A stretch of 64,000 bases of DNA from Astropecten irregularis. Its lineage: Eukaryota; Echinodermata; Asteroidea; Paxillosida; Astropectinidae. The DNA lies in assembly GCA_963971285.1 (NCBI GenBank), contig OZ020257.1, positions 14,646,602-14,710,601 on the forward strand. The letters are read 5' to 3'. Shown piece after piece: positions 14,721 through 26,642 of the stretch. Each line of letters opens with the position of its first letter. Positions within the stretch are counted from its first letter, which is position 1. The notes under the pieces were generated by a model, which had not been told where the DNA came from, ran no database searches, and saw only the letters and a program-made list of their open reading frames with translations. Both the position numbers and the translations under genes were made by a program.

Positions 14721-15482
14721 AGAGCCAATATTTTTCGAGGGCTAGAAGAGCGAATATTTTTGGGGGGCTAGACCCTTCTTCTGAGTTTTGTTCTGCTATG
14801 TCTAATTGGGAGTAGAAAATCATGCACCTATAGTCTACACCAAGCGTTTTTCAAGTATTTGCCTCATACTTTATACTGAAAGGATCCAGTATTTTCTAGC
14901 ATTTTTTGTTTTCAATTGCATATTTCTTTTGGGGGGGACTAGACACAATCTTAATGCATTCATGTTTCCTTCAATGGGATAATATTTGTCTCAGATGAAA
15001 GTGGATCACAGATGTTGTGAACTTTGACCCACGTGTGAAATTGGTGTCCCTTAGTTTATAAATACTTTATGTGCCACGAACCGATGCTGTGTTGTTTAGT
15101 GTGTGAGAAATATTTGTTACATGCTGTTGAAGCTGGGATGATTTGAAAATCAGTCAGGTTCTTTCTGGTCATTGACTTTCATCCCCCACCCCCTTCCCCT
15201 TTTCTGAAAGAATAATAACCAGGCCAAGGTATACAGCATGGAACCAGTCACTCGTCAGTTACAGCTCCCCTCTAATAACTTCTGACTCTGATTTCCTTTT
15301 TGGCTTCTTGGCTCTGTCAGACATGTGACTGAGAACCAAGAGGTTTGCGCTGGCGTAGACCTTGACATCTATCCCTGGAGTTTAGGACTTGAACAAAGGT
15401 TTAAACTGAAGAGGGAGTTGTGGTTTTGAATTCTTGTCCTGCAAGTAACTCTTTTTAATTGTTTTTCTGGTTTTTATTTCAG

Positions 15483-15690
15483 ATTTTTGGGGAGATCTGA
15501 GACCTGCATTGGTTGTGGAATGTGCGGTGGGATTCTCTTGCTGACAAGTTTCTCTCACGCCTTGACCCAGTTGACCCATTGGTGATCACGCAAGCATTCA
15601 AACCTGGCAGGGGAGTGCAGCCACCTTATCGTGCCCTGGTGTGTACTGCGGGCCTAGGGGCAGGCAGCGTGCCTTAAATGTCGCGCCAAG
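15483..15690 (+). other. 5' leader part of the ZNF608/609 start exon
   Basis: A pyrimidine-rich tract ends in an acceptor AG at 15481-15482, so at least one leader exon lies upstream. The frame of the start codon is closed by TAG at 15655-15657. That makes ATG 15691 the first in-frame methionine, and its context AAGATGG has A at -3 and G at +4. Confidence 0.6.
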
Positions 15691-16542
15691 ATGGACACTA
15701 GCATCATCAGCCCGGACCCCGCCACCACCAAAGAGGAGATAACACCCCAGTACGACAGCAGCGAGGAATGGGAGATCGGGCTGGGGAATTTGATCATTGA
15801 CCTGGATGCCGACCTGGAGAAGGACCGGCAGGATGTCCCCTCAGCCGACTCCAGCCCCATGAGAATCGGCAAGATGAAGATCAAGCGCAAAGTCAGCAGC
15901 TCCAAGGGGGACGCCACGGCTTCGTCACCCCGCAAGGACCCACCTGCAGCCGGAGGTGGTGAAGAAGCCCTCCCATCGTCAGCGACTGCAGCAGCAGCAT
16001 CGGCAGCCACTCACCATGCGTCACCGCCGGAGAGGCAAGAACCCGTCGCCAAACCGCGAGTGGTGATTCACCACAAGAAAGACTTGAGCATCAAGCAGGA
16101 GAAGGGCTACGCGGCCAGCCCAGCAATGACCAACACTTCCAAAGCACCTGTTGTCGTGTCCCTTCCACCGGCCATGGCTGCCAGTCAATCCAACCCCACC
16201 GTTCTACTCAACTCTTCCATCGCCGCTTCCTCCATTGTCTCCCCACCTCCTCAACTCCCACAGCAAATACCAAAAAGCACGGACAGTATGAACCATGTTA
16301 TGCCGCACGCCGTGGCCACCAGCACCAACCCCATGAAGGTGATGGTCAGCACTGCCAAAGACTCAGAGAAGAAACTCAGCAAATCGGACAATCGGGGAGG
16401 AGGTGGAGGAGATGAGATCAAAGTGAAGGAAGAATCAAAGAAGAAAGATGAGGCGATCAAAGGCGAAACCAATAACAAAAAGGAAGGCTCCCATGGTGGC
16501 GTGACTAAGAAACACGGAGGGAAGAAAGCCAAAAATGACAAG
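15691..16542 (+). CDS. ZNF608/609: ZNF608/609 coding exon 1 (residues 1-284)
   Basis: 852 bases, ending in phase 0 at AAG|GTAAGA. It encodes the conserved [15 protein letters not shown] motif and then a Ser/Pro/Lys-rich linker ending KKAKNDK, comparable to KKVKSEK in the vertebrate protein. It is clearly more GC-rich than the flanking introns. The position matches the vertebrate exon that gives rise to circ-ZNF609. Confidence 0.93.
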
Positions 16543-19500
16543 GTAAGAACGAAAAAACCTCAATGAAACAATTTCAAACTAAAGTCTTTTAGCGTTTTGC
16601 TGACTGAATAAACCCTCCTATCTATCTGTGTATCAGCTGTTCATCTTGTCATTTTACTTTTCAGCCGCATCATGACACGTTTCCCCTAGAGCTGGCATTA
16701 ACTTGAAGCATGTCAAAAACAGACCTGTCATTCGAAAATCTGAGATTCATCAAAGTCACACCAGTGGTGGTGGTGGTTGTTACTCACTAGCAACAAGTCA
16801 GACTCATGATCCAAAGCTCGGCCCAATCACACTTCCCAATATCATATCCTCCGGAGAACCACCCTTGTTTTTTTTTTCTTTGCATGATGTGACTATCCCT
16901 TTAGCTTTCTCTCTCTAGCTGCAAGAGGCTTTGATTGGCTGGTCGGTAAAATATTAAGGGTATGGTGTTTCAGTAGCATGCATATTGGATGGGAAGGCTT
17001 TTTATAGGTCTATATACAGGGTGTCCCAGAAAAAACGCAAAACTGTGTCGGGATCCATTGTGTTTAAGAATATTGGGGCTGAAATTGGCAAAAATGACAA
17101 ATTGAAAGAGTACTCCTTTAAAACAAATTTGCAAGGATAACACACAAAGTGGTCAATACACACATAATGTGTATGAAAGAAAGATGAAAATCGGGTTTTG
17201 AGGTTGGGTAATTCAGTCTGAGTTTTTTCACTCAATTTCAGTCCAATTTTGCTCAAATTCTACATGGTGACTAATAGCCAAGACATAGCTGTATCACATA
17301 TCTGAATCTTGAAGTGATGAACAGTATAATTTTCAGATAATACTTTTAGTTCCGACGCAAAGTGTTGCGTTTTTTTGGGGACACCCTGTATAGAGACACC
17401 GGGGTCAGAGTTCAGGAGAGTTTATCCTATCAGCAGCGCGGGGTTTGAGCATGAGTTGAGAGGCTTCCTCTTGCTGTAATTGGGCAGCTTGACTGTGGTG
17501 TGAATTGGATTTGATTAGTTGGAACAGGATACAAGTGTTTGCAGAATCTGTGGCCTGGGGCAGATCTACATTGGAATTGTATGCAGTAGGCTGCTGAGAG
17601 TGACCTTCTAGCAACGGGTTAACGAGGACATGCCCTTTTATTATTGATTCCTGTCAGAGTTTTTTTTTTGTGGTTCGCTCTTGATCTCTGAAATAGGTGA
17701 AAATTGATCAGATTTTTCCTGTTCACACAAACATGTTGTGAAGAACGTTTGTGGTTTTTTCTCCTCTTTTAATAGTGAGTTATTGGGTTGAAGATCATTT
17801 ATCTGCAGTACATCTCAAAACTATTCGGATTAAGAATGTTTTCACATAAAGAAGAGTCTAGCTGTGTCTCGGACTTCCTGAAATGGATTTAATCCTGATC
17901 CCTATTCAGACATCTTCTACTTTCTTTTTAGATGATTGTTACAAATCAGGCATGGGTTCTCCTAATGCTACTTGACTGAAGCAGCATCAACATTTCAAGG
18001 GTCTGCAATCTCTAATTGTCTCGTTACTTCCCCCAAATCTTCTCACAACTCAAGATGGATTTTCATGAGAATTGCAACTCTGTAGAGATACCAGCACCTG
18101 TGTCAATAAGAATTGGCTACAACCCCTCAAAATCATTTATCATCAGAATGGGAAAGAACAAGCCTGAAGTGATCAAAGGGATCAACCCTTTCAAGGCAGC
18201 CATTTTATTTTAGTTTTGAAAAGTGGTTTTTGGTTTTATATAAAGGATGTTGTTGAAATAGGAGGCAGTTAGCACCATGGGTAGTTTACTGCAGTTAGCA
18301 CCATGGTTTTAGCACCATTTAACTAAATGAAAGCCATTTGGTTGATTGACGAGGACGAAGGAAATATCCAATTCTTTGAGGGATAATTATTCATCAGTTA
18401 TGAAGTACTTAGATCATCCTTCCCTATTATTATGAGACAACAACCCCAGGAAGTGCTCAAAATTTGCCAACTCCACAGCATTTGCCAATGACTGACGCAT
18501 ATTGAATATCTCGTATCAAGCCAGCACCTATGTAGCCATGGCACGTGTAGCATTAGGGGTTCGTTCGACAATGGACGTATACAAGCATCCTGGTTAAATT
18601 TTCTTTCTTTTTTTTAGGGCGGGCAGGTTTCTGAATCCTGCTCTGATTACCTGAGCTTTTCATTTTGCACGACAAAACGTGCAACGAAGATTATCCCTGC
18701 AAGAACACACCAGTTCCATCATAGGATAACCTGATTTGTATTTGTGTTAAAGATGAATTGTCTACGATTTACAGATATTTAGGGTGGGAAAACTGGGAAC
18801 ATTAAAATCATCAATCCAGATATTTTCTATTTCCAACTATACAATTTACAAAGTTTGGAAGGTCACATTTTGCCACGATTGTCAAATTTAAGAGCTTGGG
18901 GACATTAGTTCTTTAGTTAAACTTATTTTATCATGATCAAGTCGAGGGAAATGTGTAAAAGGCTGTACCAGATTATAAAGTTCATTTTGGTTCTTTCCTG
19001 AAATGCTGGAAAAAGGGGAAACACAACCATGATATTGCGTCTTTAATAATCGTACAAATTGTTCAAGTATTTTTTCTCCAAATGTCACTTATGATCAATA
19101 CCCAGTTGGGTTGGATTGTTTTTGTCTGCCATCAAGTTCAATATTCCTTCACAGTTAAAAGGAAAAAGAATTGCTTGCTTTGACATTGAGAATCAATGAG
19201 CTGAGTTCCTATTACTAGGCTGCTAGGGAGGAGGGTAGGGTGGGCCAGTATAGGTTAGTGCCCAGTTGAATGAAGCCCAACATCCTGCTACTAAGGTCAA
19301 ATTTTGGTCATAGGTTTGCTTGACCCTTGAAGAATGACCTCCCCTCCCACAACTAAACCCTTTTCCTATTGTCACCATTAAAAACAAAAGTATGACGGAA
19401 AATTCCCGCCACAGACCAGAATCTTGTTGGGGTTTTTTCCCCCCATGTCTATTAAACACGTCATAAATCTAATTTCTTAGTCAGCTGGATCACACCCCTA

Positions 19501-22500
19501 TTTGGGAGAGTGGTTCCTTCCGCATCTGTCATCGCCTCATATCCGACCCCATTGGGTAGACTGTATCAGTTATGGAGTAGAGGGAGGATTGGGGTTTCAT
19601 GTTGCAGTAATGGGAGGAACTGGTAATCTATTAGATGTTAAGGGGGACTGCAGGGTAGTTGGGTGGGTGGGCACCAGTTAGAAATTATGGATTGAAGACT
19701 GAGAAACACAAAGCTAATACAGTAAATTGTGTATTAAATTGTGTGTATGTCTGGAAGTGTTAGAAAAAAGTGTGCACAAATGGATGGTTTGACGTTTCTG
19801 TGAGATTTTGCACCTTTCGGAATCACAAACCAGAGGCTACCACAGACTGAATTTGATCGGATTGGACCTTTTGCCCGAACTGTTGAAAGAAACCATTACA
19901 CAGGTCAGAGTTGATGGGAAAATCTGTCCTCCCAACCACTGAGTCCCAAGATGGGCCCTTCTTTATTGCATGCGTACCGGTAAATAATCCTAATTATACT
20001 TCGTCCAACATGTCGTGGATTTCTCTGCCTTTTCTGGTTCTAAAAAATCTAAGTCCGTGATTGATTCCCAGGAGTAGTAACAGATTAATGATCAACTCTT
20101 CCAATATGCTACCCACAAATAGTTGTGTGTTTCGGAGACCGATTGTTAGTTACTATGAAGTGCTACACAGGAAAGAACTTGGTCCACTGTTCAATTGGAC
20201 AAAAATAATCTTAACAGGCCGAAAGGAAAAGCAGACAATCTGTAAACATGCAGCCCCGCAATTCATCAAGTCTAATCTCGTGTCTAATAATGCTGTGACC
20301 CTGTTGGTATCTCTGGACAGGTTCTGGTGGTGGTTTAGGAGTAAAGTTCAATAAGATGGGCAAATATTGATCCAACCACCACCTATATCAGGGGCATGTG
20401 ACAGACAAAGACTCTAAGTAGGGATTCAATTAGTATGTAAAACACCATTTTTTGCACACTGCCTTTGTGAAATCTGTTTGCATTACCTACATTATATAAA
20501 ACTGCATTATCGAATCAAACCGTACATCGTTCGCATGGGGAAAACAAGTTGGATACGGATCACATCAAGAAGATTCCAAGCATGATTGTGGCAGAGTGAA
20601 CTCCTAGTCCTACTCTAGTCCTATATCTCATGGGGCCAAGGTTTAGTTATTGAGACAGAGACTGTGCCAAGATAGTGCCGTAAATTGCAGCATCTTGTCA
20701 CCCGTAAAAATCCGAGTCACGATTTCTGATAAACAGAATTGTTGCTGGGGTGTTTTTTTTTTGACCTGTGGATTGATTGAATGTCGTTGAGCATGGGCCA
20801 AGCCCGTTGTACTTTTTTCCCCTGTCAAAACGTGAGGAGATAAAAGTTCCCAACAGCCTTTCCACTGCATCAAACAAAACTCATGCTGTGCTCGTCCTTT
20901 TCCATCAATCGCGGTTTTCAGAATCTCTCCAGCGGGGATGGAATCAGTGTCTGAAACAAATTCCTACTTTCACTTCAGTCCACGGTGCTTTTTGTTCCTT
21001 TTTACATTCTGTTTTTTTTTCGGGGAGGAAGGAAAAAAATATCCAAACCTGTGGCTTGTCATCTGCTTATCTCTAGTATCAGTGCCCTTGAGCTAATGAT
21101 CCGGCATAATTCCTGGCCGGGATGGGAAGGAAGTCATTTTAGAAAAGAGGAAGTTAAAATCCATCCATTCTAGAAGAAAATCACCTGATATCTTCACTCT
21201 CCCCGGCTAGCACCACGTTGGTTGTGTGTTCCACACAACCCACTCACCCCTCGAGACTCGAGAGAGAATTTTATTTTCACTTTATGGCCTGGCTTAAGTT
21301 ACTAGTTGTCATCCAGAGTGTTAAGGTTACAGTGGCAAATATTTCTGATGAAGCAGCTTTTTATTTCGAAAGTCGTGGACTTATTTCTTAATTAAAGGCA
21401 TGGGCCGATCCATCAATCGGAAGTGAGCCCTCTGGAATGTCTGATGGGTTTTTTTCTGTCTGTTGTCTCATGTTTCTTTGACAGAACTAGCCGCTGACAT
21501 GTATGAATAATTGACAATCATCATTTGGGTGGGAGGGGGACCAGTTTCATTAGAATATGAATTTTTTTTAGTGGAGGGCACAGGTTACCAGTCGAAACTT
21601 CAAGTGGCAAACTAGCTTGTGACTCGGTCCTTGGCTGATTTTTTTACACCCTAAATATTTGTTATTAAGTGCTCAGTATATTTTTTTCCTGAGGGGGCAG
21701 GTTTCATGTCGTTGAGGTTTGTGATAGATATCAAGAAATCATTAAAAATTGATCATCTGATACAAAATTTATCCAGCCAGAAGACTGCTGGAACAAACAG
21801 AGATTTTTCAACTTTGCCACGGAGCAATCTTATGTCCATTTTTCAAATAACTTCTCAGCTTTTTCATGGAGACATTAGCCCAATACCGGGAGTATCGATT
21901 TCTGCCCCGGCCAGCAAATGATTAATTTTGACATTCTACATTTCCGCCCCATGGTAATATATTTTTTGGGTCCAAGGCCCCCACAGTTTGGCTTGGGGAC
22001 CTGCTAAGGGGGTAACAGCCTGCCCCTTCAGAAAATAATTGCCAACATTGATCTCTTCTGGCAGCCTGGAGGTTTGTTGTTGTAGAGCTGGCAGTTATGG
22101 AGAATATTTCCATGGGGGGGAGGCGTTACAGCAGCTGATTCCCATGGGTCAAAGGTCGCGGGTTCAAATGTCATAGGCCACTGTGGGAGTTAACAAACGT
22201 GTGTTGCATAGCTTGCTCCCCATCAATGTATTTCATTGTAAGGTGCCAAAATTAGAAAAGAAACAATGCAGTGCAGTGAGAATGTTTTATTTCTTGGATT
22301 GCCAAATAAATTTTTATTTTTGTCTGACTTATTATTACATGGATATACTATCAGTTCCTTGATTGTTAGTAATGTTTTTCTTTTCTTAAGAAAAAATTGT
22401 TCGATTTTTTCCAGTAACATCTGACATCATCTGTGGGTCCTGTGAAAAATTAATGCTTCTCTTTTGGTCCTTTTTCGAAGGAAAATGTCAGAATTTTTTT

Positions 22501-25500
22501 TTATTGAAATCTTAGATGGTTGAAGTGAAATGTGTGCATTTGGGAGAGGGGGTTCAGATTTTGTGACAAATTTAATTGATTCTGTTAATTTCATTTTTTT
22601 TTTTTTTTTTTTTTAATCATTTGCAGGTAACCTCTCATTCTGTGGCCATCGACACATCAGACATGTCCACATTGACCGATCCCGACTGTCTGGGACCCTG
22701 CGAACCTGGTACATCGGTCAACTTGGAGGGAATTGTTTGGCACGAGACTGACCAAGGTGAGACGATGGACTTTGTCGTATAAATATCAACAATATAAGAG
22801 ATTCAATGAAAAGCTGTGTGCAAGTGGATCATTGTAGCAGTGAGGGCGCTGTTTATGTGGGTTTCCATTTAGAATTAGTAAAACTTGAAGCTTTCTTTTT
22901 ACACAATTGACAGTTATAAACTTGCTGCAAACTGTTCATCAGCCAAAATAATGGAATTTATAACATGCTTGGAGTTAGGAGGACCTGACATGTTCCTTAC
23001 AGGATCCTTATCAAAGGCTTTTTACAGTTATTCTTCAAATTAGAATGACAAATCAGTTTGTGCGCAATTAGTAAGAAACCTCAAATTGTGAACTTGGGGT
23101 CGTTCCTGGTGACATTTCTTATTCACATTTGGTTGGATGTTGTTGCTTGGTTTGAAGGACAGCAGGACAGCGTAAAAATTTTTAGCTTTAATTTGTACAA
23201 GCTCTGTTGTTCCAAGACTGCAAGGTATTGAGCAGTGTGGTAGCACTGGCGCATACGCTCTGTGGTCTCAGGATAAGTAGACTCGACTACCTCTATACCT
23301 CTCACTCCCTGGGAGTATTTTTGAAGGATATTTGGGTAATTGATCGGTAGTTGGCGCGGGGCTTGTTCCCCCCTCTCTCTCTCTCCCTCTCTCCCGGATT
23401 GTAGAGCCTCTTTTGTTTCCTTCCAGGAGGCAAGAGGGCCATTGGCCCGGGCCCGTTATGTGCTCGAGCATTAAGTGGACTAAATATAGGCAGGTTATGA
23501 TTGCATAGAGTTATGACTCAGTGCTTTGATAATGCCCTGCCTTCAGGGAACTAGACAGAGATGGATGTGGTGTGATTAAGGGTCTGCATGTATGTGATTG
23601 ACCTTTGACACTGGGGAATGCTCTAATATGCTACAATTATTGAAGCATTGGGAATGTTGTGCCATGTTGCTGTACTGGTGTCTGTATGAGTTATATGCCA
23701 GTGCACAGAACCCTGTTCAGTCAGTTTCTTCACAATTTTCATTCACTTGGAAAAGAGATCAATAGTTTTTAATGGTGTGTTTCTGCTTCCTGGTTAACCT
23801 GTTCTATATGATAGGCCATGTCAGAGGTCGGCACCTTCTTGTTGAAGGTCACCTCTAACCAATCAAATCACAACTAGACCTTAACACTCTCAATAGCACA
23901 CACTAATACCCAACTGTGTATGTGATACATTTGCCACATGTGCACGAGTCCTGTCTCTAAGTCCTATCAAACAGCCCCCTCTAGTGTCAAAACATTGCTT
24001 TTTTCTGTTTCTGCTGTCTCTTTGCTGATGGAGTTTGTTTGTTGTGGTCCACTGGATGGGATAGGAAAGGAACAAGTTTATCTGAATTTGCAAAATTATT
24101 GTCATTGTTTGTACAAGGATAAGCTCTTCCCTGAAATATAGGTTTTATTATCGCATAACAATAACTCAATGAGCAGATATGTTAAAAAGTGCAGAGGCCC
24201 AAAGGTTTAATTCCAGGAACAGTCAAATTCCCTTTTCTCACCCCAAATCATTTAAATATTTACCCAAGTTTATTTATTTTCTTTTGTAATTGACACATTT
24301 CATAAAATGATTGAGTTATTCTTATTTTTTCAACGTTTTTTGTTTGTTTGAATATATGCAGGTGTACTGGTTGTAAATGTGACTTGGAGAAACAAGACAT
24401 ATGTTGGTACGCTCCTCGACTGCACCAAACATGACTGGGCACCACCAAGGTAATTACATAATTTTATATTCTATATGCCATCCCAAGAGCTTTGTTGTTA
24501 AGTACCTATTTAATCTTCTTCATTCTCGATGGGACATATTCTATGTTTATCTGTCAACCTTGGCCACTTTACTGCTGAGTCTAAACATCTCTATTTCCCT
24601 TCTGCTTTTTCCAGGTTCTGTGATTCTCCGACGAGTGACATGGAGATCAGGAATGCCAAAACTCCGGGCCGGCCCAAGCGAGGGCGCAGCAGCTCTTCCA
24701 CAACTAACAGTGACCTCAGTAACTTCACCGAGACCCGGTCTTCCATCCACAGCAAGCTGCGCAACTCCACCACCATAAAGGGACGGCGAGGCAGCGGCGC
24801 TTCCAACGGCAGTCGCACCCCGCCTAATGCCATCGACAAGGTTCAGGGCAAGAGGAAGGCCCGCCCCACTGACATAGATCTAAGCTCTGGAGAGGACAAT
24901 AATAAGGCATCCAAGAGGTTGAAAACGGCCAGGAATACGCCAACGCCAAACTCCTCTGAAGGGGCCACCTCGCCAGTGTTCATCGAGTGCCCTGAACCAA
25001 ACTGCAATAAGAAGTACAAACATATAAACGGATTACGATACCACCAGACTCATGCCCACCAGGACGTTCCAAGACAGGAGCTTGCCACTCCTGATGAACC
25101 AGATAATGCGGAAGCCACCAAAGCTGTTGCTGAGGTGGCCGCCGATTTCAGCCCTTCGAAGGGGGAAAAGACTGTTGTAGCAGCCTCAGAGACTCCGGTA
25201 CAGGGATCCGTAGCAGCTGTGTCCAGTCCAGCCAAGGTGGCAGACAGCTCTGCAGAGAAATCTAAAGACCTTAAAACGACACCTCCTGCAACTCATGAGA
25301 AGCAGGAAGACAGTATTCAGCCATGTGCACCCACTGGAAGCACATCAACAGAGACATGCAAAGACCCTTCTGCTAAGGAACTATCCAAGGGAAGGGTGGA
25401 TGTGACCCGCAGCCCAAAAGGTGGGCAGCATAAGAGCCAGGCTGATAAATCCAGTCCCAGCAAGATTCTCCACGGTGCCAGCAAAGCCAAAGATGCAGTG

Positions 25501-26610
25501 AATACTGCAAAGACCAAAATTGACTCTCACTCGAGTGACAAGCCTAGCAAACATAAGAAGCCAGTAACCAGTCACGGTACAAGTAGTACCAACCAAAAGG
25601 ACATGTCGGTCTTTGATTTCAACTCAACGGCGGAAGCTGATGATCATTCGAAGAAGACAAACAGCAACTCTGCTGATAAACAGGCCGGTGTGAGCGTTAT
25701 ACGATCCAATCCAGATCAAATTGTGATCAAGACTGAGCCTCTTAGTCCACCTGCTGTAAATATTCCTAAAACTCCTGATACACCAAAGATGTCATCAGCA
25801 CCTAGCAATGACGATGCTCAGAAGCACCCAAAGAGTAAAGACAAGGACAAGGCCAAAGGGGGTTCGGATAAGAAGAAACCAAAGCAGGACAAAACCGTTC
25901 AGAAATCCAAGTCAACGCGACCGATTGCTCCGGCCCCACCCCACCCTCAACCCCCACAACTCATTGCAATACCCGCAATTGTTACCACGAGCAGTGGACC
26001 AACCCCTACACCTCTCACGATACCCACGGTGACGACCAAACCCGCAGGAACCGCTCCCAGCACAGTGGCAACGTTGAAGCCCATCCAGCCAAAGCCAACT
26101 GTCCCTGACAACCCTGCTGTCAACGCCTCTCTAGCAACTCTGAAGGAAAAGAAGCCAAAGCCCAAGAAGAAGTCCAAGACTGACAAAGAGAAGCAGCATA
26201 CGGCGGGCTGTGCCCCAAAGGAAGGGACCAAAGTGGAATCGAAGGATAACAGTAAACCAAAAGAGGGCAAATCCAAAGAGATGCCTCCGACCATCAGACC
26301 AGATCAACTCAATGAATCGTCAGTAGCAGCTGCATTAGAGAACAACATTCTCAAACAGGCACTCACGGCATCGGGCATCGGACCTGAGGATGCTGGAAGG
26401 AACTCCCCTTATGTAGGAGGGACTAATACTGAGAGCCAGTCGAAGGTAGCAGAGCAGCCATCGAAGGATGGCCCAAAGGAGCTACCTTCATTAATTCCCA
26501 GCAGGCCGATGGCGAATTCCAGCATGCCTGAAATGCCAAAGCTTATTCCCACCAGTAGTATAATGAACTCAGCCAATCGGCCGCCACACCACAGTCAAAT
26601 GCCATCATCT

Positions 26611-26642
<32 letters not shown>

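Larger units (their letters stand above)
1..15482. other. non-coding block upstream of the ZNF608/609 coding region
   Basis: No convincing coding exon was found on either strand in this 15.5 kb; open frames are short and lack conserved sequence. It is AT-rich and appears relatively CpG-poor by eye. It should hold the first intron and perhaps the promoter and leader exon of the ZNF608/609 gene, because the exon carrying the start codon opens at a splice acceptor at its right end. Recognisable contents are listed separately: a poly-C run, a GGCA repeat, a TAACA-rich patch, a GAAACG hairpin repeat, a TTAA-flanked element and a 41-55 base minisatellite remnant. The rest shows nothing I can name. 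Confidence 0.6.
16543..22626 (+). other. ZNF608/609 intron 1 (6084 bases)
   Basis: GT-AG intron in phase 0. It contains an inverted-repeat element at 17017-17388 and otherwise AT-rich sequence with no supported exon. The acceptor is preceded by a run of 21 T residues. Confidence 0.85.

Noticed and set aside
18265-18320. Three TTAGCACCAT motifs resembling the miR-29 seed
   Set aside because: No hairpin precursor around them; short direct duplication of GCAGTTAGCACCATGG explains the repetition.
24529-24614. 5' extension of the long open frame of ZNF608/609 exon 4
   Set aside because: It lies before the acceptor TTTCCAG at 24614 and shows no family similarity; splicing at 24615 restores RFCDSPTSD directly after WAPP.
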